Shown: positions 1 to 8,909, numbered from the stretch's first letter. The stretch is 9,459 bases of DNA from JBEKLJ01 sp050010255 (GCA_050010255.1 JBEKLJ010000137.1:1-9459); one strand, 5' to 3'. The notes: generated by a model from the sequence alone, not told the origin. Numbers and translations are program-made.

Positions 1-1016
1 CCCCGGACGCCGGCGTCCACGCGGTAGAGCGCGCTGTTGGTGGCGACGATCATCGCTTGCGAGGGTGTGAAGGCGAGACCCACGACGTTGGGGCCGGAAA
101 CGAACAGCTCCGGCCGGCGGTCTTCGCCGATCCGCACGATGCCGCGCCAGCCGCCCAGCGAGGCGGCGACGTAGAGGCGGCCCTCGGCGTCGAAGGCCAG
201 GCCCTGCGGACGGCCCAGCCCGCGGAAATAGACCTCGACCTCGCCGCTCCGCGAGACGCGGTATACCGCGTCGAAGCTCGACGTGGTCGGCCCGGTCACG
301 TACAGGTATCCATCGCCGCTGAAAGCCAGGTGGTAAGCCGCAATCGACGGCTCCAGCGTCGCGAACACGTAAATCTGCCGCGAGGGGCTGATCTTGAAGA
401 TGGTGCCCTGGCGGTCGCCCACGTAGAGGTTCTCTTCCTCATCGAAGGCCAGGCCCGTGCCCACGCCCATTCCCTCCGCGTAGACCGACATATTGCCCGT
501 GGAGGTGACCTGGTAGACGATGCCGTCGAATCGGCTGGAGACGTGCAGCCGGCCCTCCCGGTCGAAGGCCAGCGCGGTGGCGTTCAGAATGTCGGACAGG
601 AACGGTTTGAGTTCGTAGTGCAGGTCCACCTTGTAGACCGACACCGGCGTCTTCTGCCCGCGCGGGCCGCTGAAGGTCGTGAAGATGTTCCCGGCGGCGT
701 CCACGGCCGGGTTGGCGACGGGATGCACGCCGTCGGCGATCTGGATGCCGATCTCGCAGGTCCACACCGAGCTGGCATGCTGGCCGTTCCGAACGATCAG
801 CTCGCCCACCGAAGCCGTCTCCGGCACGCGCGCGATCACAAAGGAGTCCGAGCCGATGACCAGCGGCGCTTCGGCCTCGCCGAAGCTCACCCGGGGGCGG
901 GCCGCTTTGGTCGCAAAGCCCTTGCCGCGGATCTGGAACTCGCCGCCCGCGATCGCCGCCGGCGGAATCACCGCCGAGATTTGCGGCTTGCCCTCAGCAT
1001 CCCTGTGCGTCCCCAT
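1..1016 (-). CDS. IPT/TIG plus NHL/SMP-30-type beta-propeller protein, partial (3' end off the left edge)
   Basis: The frame is open from an ATG at 1016 to the window edge: 338 codons and no stop. Residues about 11-93 look like an IPT/TIG immunoglobulin-like domain (PQISAVIPPAAIAGGEFQIR, then GKGF, then a VP..., G.L.V pattern). From about residue 98 onward there are at least five NHL/SMP-30-like blades with the recurring core 'LAFDxEGxLYV': ATALAFDREGRLHV near 147, GLAFDEEENLYV near 188, LAFSGDGYLYV near 230, GLAFDAEGRLYV near 272 and GLAFTPSQAMIV near 313. No signal peptide or membrane segment is visible, so the protein appears cytoplasmic unless the true start is elsewhere; an in-frame TTG lies 6 nt upstream. 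It starts 2 nt after the pgpA stop with no clear Shine-Dalgarno sequence, which suggests coupling to pgpA. Databases often name such proteins gluconolactonase/SMP-30/LRE family. The fold is well supported, but an enzymatic role is not shown; a scaffold or binding function is equally possible. Confidence 0.85.
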   Translation of the reverse strand, partial: MGTHRDAEGKPQISAVIPPAAIAGGEFQIRGKGFATKAARPRVSFGEAEAPLVIGSDSFVIARVPETASVGELIVRNGQHASSVWTCEIGIQIADGVHPVANPAVDAAGNIFTTFSGPRGQKTPVSVYKVDLHYELKPFLSDILNATALAFDREGRLHVSSRFDGIVYQVTSTGNMSVYAEGMGVGTGLAFDEEENLYVGDRQGTIFKISPSRQIYVFATLEPSIAAYHLAFSGDGYLYVTGPTTSSFDAVYRVSRSGEVEVYFRGLGRPQGLAFDAEGRLYVAASLGGWRGIVRIGEDRRPELFVSGPNVVGLAFTPSQAMIVATNSALYRVDAGVR

Positions 1017-1018
1017 AC

Positions 1019-1516
1019 TCAATACAAATTGAAGCATCCCGCCGCGAATAACACAAGCGCGGCATAGATTCCGGTCGCGACGTCGTCGGCCACAATGCCG
1101 TATCCGCCGGGCAGGTTCTCGAGCCGCCGCGCCGGCCAGGGTTTCCAGATGTCCAGCGCGCGGAACAGAAGGAACGCCGCCAGCCACGCCTTCCAGTTCA
1201 GCGCGGTCGCGCCCGCGATCGAGATCCACTGCCCGATGACCTCGTCGATCACTACCACTCCCGGATCCTTCTCCCCGAGGCGCCGCGCCAGCCGGCCCGC
1301 GGCCCAGACGCCCGCCGGGAGCAGGGCCAGTGCGAGCGCGCCGAAGTGCCACGGCCTCCAGCCGACGTACGCCAGCAGGATTGCCAGCGCCAGCGCGCCA
1401 GCCGAGCCGGCGGTGCCGGGCGCCAGCGGCGCATAGCCGCAGCCGAACCACGTGGCGAGCGGAGTCGCTAGCAGCGTGTCGGTCTTACTGGCCTTGGCCG
1501 CGCTCTGGCTGCTCAT
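1019..1516 (-). CDS. pgpA: Phosphatidylglycerophosphatase A
   Basis: This is a 165-aa inner-membrane lipid phosphatase that removes phosphate from phosphatidylglycerophosphate to give phosphatidylglycerol. The family signature is clear: FGCGYAPLAPGTAGS at residues 24-38, VVIDEVIGQW at 88-97, then FRALDIWKPWPARRLE at 118-133 and LPGGYGIVADDVATGIYA at 135-152. The acidic residues D91, E92, D122, D144 and D145 are the expected metal-binding and catalytic set by family knowledge. Hydrophobic stretches near 38-58, 60-77, 97-120 and 147-163 fit a small multi-pass membrane protein. Length is normal for the family. The chosen ATG at 1516 lies inside the last codons of yacG (32-nt overlap), leaving a short N-terminal leader before the conserved core. 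A GGGGGA stretch sits about 14 nt upstream, too far for an ideal ribosome site, so translation is probably coupled to yacG. The gene ends 2 nt before the propeller gene. Confidence 0.95.
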   Translation of the reverse strand: MSSQSAAKASKTDTLLATPLATWFGCGYAPLAPGTAGSAGALALAILLAYVGWRPWHFGALALALLPAGVWAAGRLARRLGEKDPGVVVIDEVIGQWISIAGATALNWKAWLAAFLLFRALDIWKPWPARRLENLPGGYGIVADDVATGIYAALVLFAAGCFNLY

Positions 1517-1682
1517 GCTGCTCGGGTTCCCCCTGGTCCGCGGCGCTTGGCTCCAGCGGCGCCGGGATGCGGTACTTCTCGCTGGCCCAGTTGCCCAGGT
1601 CGATCAGGCGGCAGCGATCGCTGCAAAACGGAACCCAGCCGCCCCCTGGTTCCACGCTCTTCTGGCAGATCGGGCATTTCAT
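1485..1682 (-). CDS. yacG: Zinc-binding DNA gyrase inhibitor family protein YacG
   Basis: This is a 65-aa protein with the YacG zinc site: C3 and C6 (MKCPICQ) paired with C20 and C24 (FCSDRC), followed by the family hallmark RLIDLGNWASEKYRIP at residues 25-40. In E. coli, YacG binds GyrB and inhibits gyrase; whether that role holds here is inferred from the family. The tail after about residue 42 is charged and Q/E-rich (GEPEQHEQPERGQGQ) and is probably disordered. The ATG overlaps the rimO stop in an ATGA junction (1679-1682), and the 3' end overlaps pgpA by 32 nt, so it lies in the middle of a compact operon. No strong Shine-Dalgarno sequence precedes it, consistent with coupling to rimO. 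The small size and the four cysteines leave little doubt about the family. Confidence 0.93.
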   Translation of the reverse strand: MKCPICQKSVEPGGGWVPFCSDRCRLIDLGNWASEKYRIPAPLEPSAADQGEPEQHEQPERGQGQ

Positions 1683-3106
1683 GTGCGCGCCTGCGGCGAG
1701 GGCCGCACGCTCGAAGCAGGCAGAATCACCAGCGGACTCCGCGGCCCCGGCCGGCTCTCCCCCTCGGGCGCCTCGAGCAGCGTCCCCACCAGATCATAAT
1801 CATGTGCCGCGGTGATGCGCAGCGGCCGAATCTGCCCGCGCCGCGGCGGCGCGCCCTGGACGTCGTTGATGAGGCATACGCCATCGATCTCCGGCGCCTG
1901 CGTGCCCATGCGCGCTTGCCAGAGCAGATCGGTTTCGGGCGACGGCCCCTCGACCAGCACATCCACCTCGCGCCCCACCAGCGCGCGGTTCCGCGCGCGC
2001 GCCACCTTCCGCTGGAGGGCCATGAGCCGGCGCCCGCGGTTGTAGATGGCGCGGCGACCCACTTTGCCGTCCAGGCGAAAGCTGCGGCTGGTTTGCTCGT
2101 CCGAGTAGGAGAAGACCCCGAGGTGGTCGAACCGCGCCGCTTGGACGAACCCGCAAAGCTCTTCGAAGTCCGCCTCGGTCTCGCCCGGAAAACCGACGAT
2201 CATGCTGGTGCGTACGGCCACGCCGGGGATGGTGCGCCGGATGCGCTCGAGCAGCTTCAGGAACTGCTCCCCAGTGCCGCCCCGGCGCATGCGCTTGAGC
2301 AGCCGCGCGCTGGAGTGCTGCAGCGGCAAATCGATGTACTTCACCAGCGCGGGGTGCGCGGCAATTGTGTCCAGCAGCTTCTGCGTGACCTTGTTGGGGT
2401 AGGCATAGAGAAAGCGCACCCACTTCCGGCGCGGCGTCTCGATCGCAGCCAGGCGCGCGAGCAGCAGCGCCAGGCCGTCCTTGATCCCGAGGTCCTCGCC
2501 GTAGGAGGTAGTGTCCTGCCCCACCAGGTTGAGCTCGCGCACGCCGCAGCCCAGCAGCCGCCGCGCCTCGGCCACCACGGACTCGGGCCGCCGGCTGCGG
2601 TAGCGCCCGCGAAATTGCGGAATCACACAGAAGGAGCAGGGGTGGTCGCAGCCTTCCGCGATCTTGATGTAGGCGTAGTGCGGCGGCGTCACGAGTACGC
2701 GCGGCGTCCGATCGTGGTACAGGTACGGCTTGCGGCTGGAGGCTCGAAGGGCGCGGCCGCCCTCCCCCTCGCAGGCGCGCACGATAGCCTCGATCTCGTT
2801 CGTGCCCACGACCGCGTCCACCGCGGGAATCTGCGCCCGAATCTCGTCCCGGAACCGCTCCACCAGGCAGCCGGCCACCACCAGCCGCTTCACTCCGGCC
2901 GTGCGCTTGAATTCCGCCATCTCCAGAATCGTGTCCACGGACTCCTGCCTGGCCGGGTCGATGAAGCTGCAGGTGTTGACCACGATGGCGTCGGCCTCCT
3001 CCGGCCGGACCGTCAGCTCGTGGCCTCGCGCCGCCAAGTGGCCCATCATGACCTCGGTGTCGACGAGGTTCTTCGGACAGCCGAGACTGACGAAACCGAT
3101 TCTCAA
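1679..3106 (-). CDS. rimO: Ribosomal protein uS12 methylthiotransferase RimO
   Basis: This is a radical-SAM methylthiotransferase that adds a methylthio group to the conserved aspartate of ribosomal protein S12. With a TTG start at 3106 it is 475 aa. Residues 1-100 form the UPF0004 domain, with cluster cysteines C10 (MRIGFVSLGCPKN), C46 (VVNTCSFID) and C80 (VVAGCLVER). The radical-SAM motif CDHPCSFC places C153, C157 and C160 on the second Fe-S cluster. The TIM-barrel core runs to about 370, with DLPLQHSS (259-266) and MIVGFPGETEADF (302-314). A TRAM domain follows (about 375-444), ending in ITAAHDYDLVG, a form typical of RimO rather than MiaB. The C-terminal 30 residues are a Pro/Arg/Ser-rich extension. 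The frame stays open upstream past 3600, but homology starts exactly at MRIGFVSLGC, and GGAAG lies 7 nt before the TTG, so I take this start. It is the first gene of the operon rimO-yacG-pgpA-propeller. Confidence 0.96.
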   Translation of the reverse strand: MRIGFVSLGCPKNLVDTEVMMGHLAARGHELTVRPEEADAIVVNTCSFIDPARQESVDTILEMAEFKRTAGVKRLVVAGCLVERFRDEIRAQIPAVDAVVGTNEIEAIVRACEGEGGRALRASSRKPYLYHDRTPRVLVTPPHYAYIKIAEGCDHPCSFCVIPQFRGRYRSRRPESVVAEARRLLGCGVRELNLVGQDTTSYGEDLGIKDGLALLLARLAAIETPRRKWVRFLYAYPNKVTQKLLDTIAAHPALVKYIDLPLQHSSARLLKRMRRGGTGEQFLKLLERIRRTIPGVAVRTSMIVGFPGETEADFEELCGFVQAARFDHLGVFSYSDEQTSRSFRLDGKVGRRAIYNRGRRLMALQRKVARARNRALVGREVDVLVEGPSPETDLLWQARMGTQAPEIDGVCLINDVQGAPPRRGQIRPLRITAAHDYDLVGTLLEAPEGESRPGPRSPLVILPASSVRPSPQART

Positions 3107-3143
3107 AGTCTTGCTTCCAGAGTGGGAAGTGGGGTCAGACCTC

Positions 3144-3152
3144 AGGATAACA
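3144..3152 (-). promoter_or_regulatory. Possible extended -10 promoter for rimO
   Basis: Read on the minus strand, TGTTATCCT (3152-3144) matches an extended -10 (TGn followed by a 4/6 TATAAT match) about 38 nt before the rimO start. No convincing -35 hexamer is visible at the right distance. This is a weak, sequence-only guess in a GC-rich genome. Confidence 0.25.
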
Positions 3153-3382
3153 AAGGGCCTGTAGTGCGCGGCTGGGCGATGTGTGGCCTGCCGCATGGTC
3201 GGCGCCTGGCCCGGATGTTTCACCAGCAATCTGCTGCGGCGCGCGCATGGGAAATCGCTTGAAATTGCGCACTTCCGGGTTTTCCCGTAGCCGCAGGAGC
3301 CGGAGTTAGCCCCTTCCAGGAACGCTGGAGTCGCTCGGGATCGAAGGATGAAAGGAACGGTTTCAACAGAGGCGCTTGGGCG

Positions 3383-3388
3383 TAGAAT
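3383..3388 (+). promoter_or_regulatory. Possible -10 element for the HEAT-like gene
   Basis: TAGAAT matches the TATAAT consensus at five of six positions. The -35 candidates 16-17 nt upstream (TTTCAA or GTTTCA) match only three of six. If used, it would give a leader of roughly 125 nt ahead of the ATG at 3522, containing the small GC-rich hairpin at 3492-3505. Confidence 0.27.
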
Positions 3389-3511
3389 GGAGGGCGGCCA
3401 GGATCCGAAAACGGAAATCTTGGTTAAGTGGTCCCCGGACACTGGGCCCGACGTCTGACGTAAGCAGGGAATTGCACATCTTCCAGGCTGAGAGCCGGGG
3501 GGCTCCCATTC

Positions 3512-3516
3512 AGGAG
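3512..3516 (+). promoter_or_regulatory. Ribosome binding site of the HEAT-like gene
   Basis: AGGAG lies 5 nt before the ATG at 3522 and supports that start. A GAGCC-GGGG-GGCTC hairpin (3492-3505) ends 6 nt upstream of it and could modulate access to the site, although a 5-bp stem this GC-rich may occur by chance. Confidence 0.6.
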
Positions 3517-3521
3517 CGGGT

Positions 3522-5003
3522 ATGGCCGGTTTAAGATTCTTCGTCGTGGTGATGAGCTGTGCTGTCGCATCGGTGTGCGGTGGCAGTGACACGGCGCCTA
3601 CCCGAGATTCGAATTCCAGTGGCGCCGAGATTCTCTCCATTGAAAGCCCCGCCGCAGTGGGTTTGCCCGTTTGGTTGCGCGTTTCCTTGGCCGGCGGGAG
3701 GATCCAGTATCCGTTCGATGTTCATCCGGCGTCCTTCGGGTGTAGTGAAGTTGAGGTGAGACGAAACGGGAGACTTCTGCCTCGAATTGCTTCCCTGTCG
3801 TCCCAGGCGTTCGATGGAATACGGATGGGCGGGATGCCATGCGGATTCATTGCGCTCCCCGGTCCGTCGCAGCACACGGGAAGGATTCCGCTCCACCTCC
3901 AGTACAGATTCGAGAAGCCGGGACATTACGAGGTAAGGTACACGGTACTGAGGGACTGGAGCTCGGACAGGACACCCGTGCTCCAGTCGGCCTGGGTGGG
4001 GATCGAGATCCAACCCGGCACTCCGCAGGACCGCGCCCGATGGTTGGCAGAAGCCAGTGCTCAAGCTCCCGCCGACACCGTAGGACTACTGACCGACTTC
4101 CTGCCAAACATTCTGGGCATTCCTGATGAGCTGTCGCTTCAGTTGCTGCTGCCCTATCTTCACCATCCGGAGAGTTTGGTGCGCCGGTTCGCAATGTACG
4201 GACTCACCTATTGGCCGGCCGATCAGGCCGCTGCCAGCGTGATGCAGTTCGTGCGCACGCGAGGGCCCTCCGATGTCGCCGTGCACTTCCTTGCGCGGGG
4301 AGTGAAGGGCTCTGTCGCCAATTACGACAGCCTCCTCGAGACCGTGACTCCGTACCTGCGATCCGACTCCGCCCTTCTGCTCCAAGGCGCGGTCACGGCG
4401 ATGGGTGCGGTGAGTTCCATGGACAAATCGCGGGTCAGCCAGGCAGCCCGTGCCAGGTTTGCGAACGCCGCGATTGGCGCCGCCGATCACGTTGCAAGCG
4501 CAGCCAACCCGCAGACTGCCGCCGAGTACGCATCTGCTCTGGGTTCCTTGGAGGACTCCCGTGCGCACGAGGCTCTGTGGCGCCTGGTGAACCACAACGT
4601 CGCACGAGAACAGGCTGCGGTGGCTCTAACCTGGCACCCTTCATTGCCGGACCTTCCGAAGCTGGCCGAACTTGCACTGACACCAGGCGGCGAAGACGGG
4701 TCGGACCGGGGACTGAGGAGCCTGCCGTACGCTCTGCACCGGGCTTACGGAGAAGCCGCTTTGCCCTTCCTTGAGAAAATGCTCGCCGGTTCAACCTCGA
4801 CCGGGGTGCGAACGGAAAGCGCCCGCGAGCTGGTCGAGGCCGGCCGTCCGGCCGGCTTCCTGTTCGTGGCGGATGCTATCGAGCAGGGCAGGCGCTACCG
4901 GGCGCAGATGATCCAATTCCTTCGAGACCGGTTCCCGGAACTTCGGCAGTGCGACGAGGCGGCGATCTTGAGCTTCGTCAAGACACGGGCTGCTGCAAAG
5001 TAG
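3522..5003 (+). CDS. Secreted HEAT-repeat-like protein of unknown function
   Basis: I do not recognise a named family for this 493-aa protein. Residues 1-20 (MAGLRFFVVVMSCAVASVCG) form a plausible Sec signal peptide with cleavage near AVA or VCG; the cysteines at 13 and 19 do not sit in a good lipobox, so a lipoprotein is less likely. Residues about 35-165 look beta-rich and Ig-like (GLPVWLRVSLAGG, then HYEVRYTVL, then WVGIEIQPG) and contain C74 and C107, which could form a disulphide outside the cytoplasm. From about 170 to the end the sequence is alpha-helical with HEAT/armadillo character: LLPYLHHPESLVRRFAMYGL at 209-228, then helices at about 268-296 (LLETVTPYLRSDSALLLQGA), 333-352 and 390-440. 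The start is backed by AGGAG 5 nt upstream. The gene stands alone, divergent from rimO. By eye its codon third positions are less G/C-rich than those of rimO, dprA and topA, hinting at lower expression or different ancestry. A role in cell-envelope protein binding is possible but unproven. Confidence 0.85.
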   Translation: MAGLRFFVVVMSCAVASVCGGSDTAPTRDSNSSGAEILSIESPAAVGLPVWLRVSLAGGRIQYPFDVHPASFGCSEVEVRRNGRLLPRIASLSSQAFDGIRMGGMPCGFIALPGPSQHTGRIPLHLQYRFEKPGHYEVRYTVLRDWSSDRTPVLQSAWVGIEIQPGTPQDRARWLAEASAQAPADTVGLLTDFLPNILGIPDELSLQLLLPYLHHPESLVRRFAMYGLTYWPADQAAASVMQFVRTRGPSDVAVHFLARGVKGSVANYDSLLETVTPYLRSDSALLLQGAVTAMGAVSSMDKSRVSQAARARFANAAIGAADHVASAANPQTAAEYASALGSLEDSRAHEALWRLVNHNVAREQAAVALTWHPSLPDLPKLAELALTPGGEDGSDRGLRSLPYALHRAYGEAALPFLEKMLAGSTSTGVRTESARELVEAGRPAGFLFVADAIEQGRRYRAQMIQFLRDRFPELRQCDEAAILSFVKTRAAAK

Positions 5004-5014
5004 AACCTTGCCGC

Positions 5015-5054
5015 CCTGATCCCCGCTGATTTCATCGATCAGGAGGGTAATTTT
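5015..5054 (+). terminator. Possible weak terminator after the HEAT-like gene
   Basis: CCTGATC (5015-5021) and GATCAGG (5037-5043) form a perfect 7-bp inverted repeat around a 15-nt loop, 11 nt after the stop codon. A short TTTT follows at 5051-5054, separated from the stem by AGGGTAA. The long loop and displaced T-run make it a poor intrinsic terminator. The AGGAGGG overlapping its right arm could instead be a ribosome site that the stem masks. Confidence 0.33.
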
Positions 5055-5202
5055 GTTGAGCCACCTGCTGTTGGTCAGTCAGCGTTCTTATCTACTATGC
5101 TGCGCTCGGCCGGCGGCCTCCAATGCGCGGCTGGCCGCATGCCTCCGCTTTCCGGCCCGGCAGCCTGAGATTCTTTGGCGCCCGGCGGCACAACTAGTTT
5201 GA
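5053..5202 (+). other. Candidate leader reading frame upstream of dprA
   Basis: A strong Shine-Dalgarno sequence, AGGAGGG (5041-5047), lies 5 nt before TTG 5053 and 8 nt before TTG 5056, both in one frame. That frame stays open for 49 codons and stops at TGA 5200-5202, which overlaps the dprA ATG as TGATG. This is the layout of a translationally coupled pair, and dprA itself has no good ribosome site. The predicted peptide (starting SHLLLVSQRSYLLCC after the start codons) has no family resemblance that I can see, and codons such as TCT TAT CTA CTA are unlike the genome's habit. It may be a coupling leader or a chance open frame in GC-rich DNA. Confidence 0.25.
5071..5098 (+). promoter_or_regulatory. 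Possible promoter for dprA
   Basis: TTGGTC (5071-5076) and TACTAT (5093-5098) are spaced by 16 nt and match the -35 and -10 consensus at 3/6 and 4/6. It lies about 100 nt before the dprA ATG. It would fall inside the candidate leader frame, so at most one of the two readings can be the main route to dprA expression. Confidence 0.27.
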
Positions 5203-6380
5203 TGGCAGGCGTTGCGGGGCTTCTCACCCAGGAAGAACAACTCGACTGGCTCGCGCTCAGAGTGGTGCCCGGACTCGGCGCCCGGACCACCGTCAGGCTG
5301 CTGGTGCGCTACGGCTCGCCGCAGGCCATCCTGCGCGCGTCCCGCAGCGAGCTGGAAGCGCAGGGGGTCGCCGGCAGCGTGGCCCAGAGCATCTCGAGCG
5401 GGTGCGCCTTTGACGATGCGGTCCTCCAGCAGCAGAAGCTCCAGGAATGCGGGGCCGAGCTGATCGTGCTTGGGGACCCGCGCTATCCGGCGCTGCTCAA
5501 GGAGATCTTCGATCCGCCCGCGCTGCTGTTCGTCCGCGGGCAGGTGGAGCTGCTCGGCTCGCTCATGCTGGCCATCGTCGGCACGCGGCGGCCGACCCCT
5601 TACGGCCTGGCCGTTACCGAGCGGCTCAGCGGCGACCTCGCCCGCGCCGGCCTCACCATCGCCAGCGGGATGGCGCGCGGCATCGACTCGGCCGCGCACC
5701 GCGGGGCGCTCGCCGCCGAGGGCCTCACCGTCGCCATCCTGGGCTGCGGCGTGGACGTGGTCTACCCGTCGGAGAACCGCAAGCTCGCCGCCCAGATCGC
5801 CGAGCGAGGCCTGCTGGTCTCCGAATTCCCCATGGGCGCCCCCGCCTATCCCCAGAACTTCCCCATCCGGAACCGCGTGATCAGCGGCCTCAGCCTGGGC
5901 GTGCTGGTGACCGAGGGCGCGCAATACAGCGGCTCGGCCATCACCGCCCGCATGGCGCTCGAGCAGGGCAGGGAAGTCTTCGCCGTCCCCGGCAGCATCA
6001 TCTCCAGGCTGAGCTGGGGGCCGAACCTGCTCATCAAGCAGGGCGCCAAGCTGGTGCAGGACTGGAACGACATCGTGGTCGAGCTCGCCCCCGAGCACCG
6101 CCGCGAGCTGGCCAGCCGCGCCCAAGGGCGCCTCTTCGCCGAGGACGGCGACGGCAACGCCCCGGCGGCCTCCGGCGCCTCGCAGCCGCCCGAGGGCCTC
6201 AGCACAATCGCCCGCCAGGTCCTGCAACTGCTTCGGGTTGAGACCCCCACGCACATCGATGCTCTGCTCGATCGCCTGGAGGCCATCTCCTCCTCGGAAG
6301 CCATCGCCGCGCTGTTCGAGCTGGAGATGGCGGGCACGATCCGGCAGCTTCCCGGGAAGAATTTTGTTAGAGTGTGGTGA
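5202..6380 (+). CDS. dprA: DNA-processing protein DprA (Smf)
   Basis: DprA binds incoming single-stranded DNA during natural transformation and loads RecA on it. From the ATG at 5202 the protein is 392 aa, a normal length. Residues about 8-70 form the SAM-like/HhH N-terminal region (LDWLALRVVPGLGARTTVRL). Residues about 85-295 are the Rossmann-like DprA core: AIVGTRRPTPYG (124-135), IASGMARGIDSAAHRGA (153-169), VAILGCGVDVVYPSEN (177-192), LLVSEFPMG (204-212), FPIRNRVISGLS (220-231) and TEGAQYSGSAITAR (237-250). A low-complexity linker (about 300-335) leads to a winged-helix C-terminal domain (336-392) of the DML1-like type found in many DprA proteins. A TTG at 5175 would add nine residues and is the only other plausible start group; a stop in frame at 5166-5168 limits further extension. 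I prefer the ATG, although neither start has a strong ribosome site. topA follows after 93 nt, a neighbourhood common across bacteria. Competence genes that would show active uptake are not in the window. Confidence 0.95.
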   Translation: MAGVAGLLTQEEQLDWLALRVVPGLGARTTVRLLVRYGSPQAILRASRSELEAQGVAGSVAQSISSGCAFDDAVLQQQKLQECGAELIVLGDPRYPALLKEIFDPPALLFVRGQVELLGSLMLAIVGTRRPTPYGLAVTERLSGDLARAGLTIASGMARGIDSAAHRGALAAEGLTVAILGCGVDVVYPSENRKLAAQIAERGLLVSEFPMGAPAYPQNFPIRNRVISGLSLGVLVTEGAQYSGSAITARMALEQGREVFAVPGSIISRLSWGPNLLIKQGAKLVQDWNDIVVELAPEHRRELASRAQGRLFAEDGDGNAPAASGASQPPEGLSTIARQVLQLLRVETPTHIDALLDRLEAISSSEAIAALFELEMAGTIRQLPGKNFVRVW

Positions 6381-6392
6381 GAGTCGTTTCAG

Positions 6393-6450
6393 GTACCAGC
6401 CCAGTGGGAATTCCAGGCAAAGCGGGGCAAGACGGTACGTGTGCTGGTAC
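6393..6450. repeat. 8-bp inverted repeat in the dprA-topA spacer
   Basis: GTACCAGC at 6393-6400 and GCTGGTAC at 6443-6450 are perfect reverse complements separated by 42 nt. The right arm overlaps the candidate topA -10. Between the arms lies an 8-bp palindrome, GGAATTCC (6407-6414). The arrangement could be a pair of operator half-sites or a long-loop hairpin. An 8-bp match in a 93-bp spacer may also be chance. Confidence 0.4.
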
Positions 6451-6453
6451 ACT
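6445..6453 (+). promoter_or_regulatory. Possible extended -10 promoter for topA
   Basis: TGGTACACT fits an extended -10 (TGn plus TACACT, 4/6 to consensus), with no recognisable -35. It would start a transcript near 6460, giving a leader of only about 14 nt before the topA ATG at 6474. No Shine-Dalgarno sequence is visible in that leader, so topA may be read from a very short leader or on a transcript continuing from dprA. Confidence 0.33.
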
Positions 6454-6473
6454 GAACGCGGATTCATAGCCCT

Positions 6474-8909
<2,436 letters not shown>

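Larger units (their letters stand above)
3107..3521. other. Divergent intergenic region between rimO and the HEAT-like gene
   Basis: This stretch of about 415 bp separates two divergent genes. I see no protein or RNA gene in it. It holds a weak extended -10 for rimO, a TAGAAT -10-like hexamer facing right, and small hairpins: CGGG-TTTT-CCCG at 3276-3287, TCCAG-GAACG-CTGGA at 3315-3329, and GAGCC-GGGG-GGCTC at 3492-3505, the last just before the ribosome site of the next gene. The minus frame is open through most of it as an upstream extension of rimO, but the encoded sequence has no conserved look and I treat it as non-coding. The string at 3129-3142 (GTGGGGTCAGACCT) resembles short dispersed repeats I recall from other genomes; only one copy lies in the window. 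Confidence 0.6.

Noticed and set aside
57..1067. A 336-codon open frame on the plus strand at the left edge
   Set aside because: It mirrors the minus-strand TIG/NHL propeller gene, whose repeats show the true coding frame.
1547..3262. A 571-codon open frame on the plus strand opposite rimO
   Set aside because: RimO on the minus strand is unmistakable; the plus-strand translation is compositionally biased and lacks any domain pattern.
3531..4064. A 177-codon minus-strand open frame inside the HEAT-like gene
   Set aside because: The plus-strand gene has a good ribosome site, a signal peptide and repeats; the antisense frame has no coherent hydrophobic or domain pattern.
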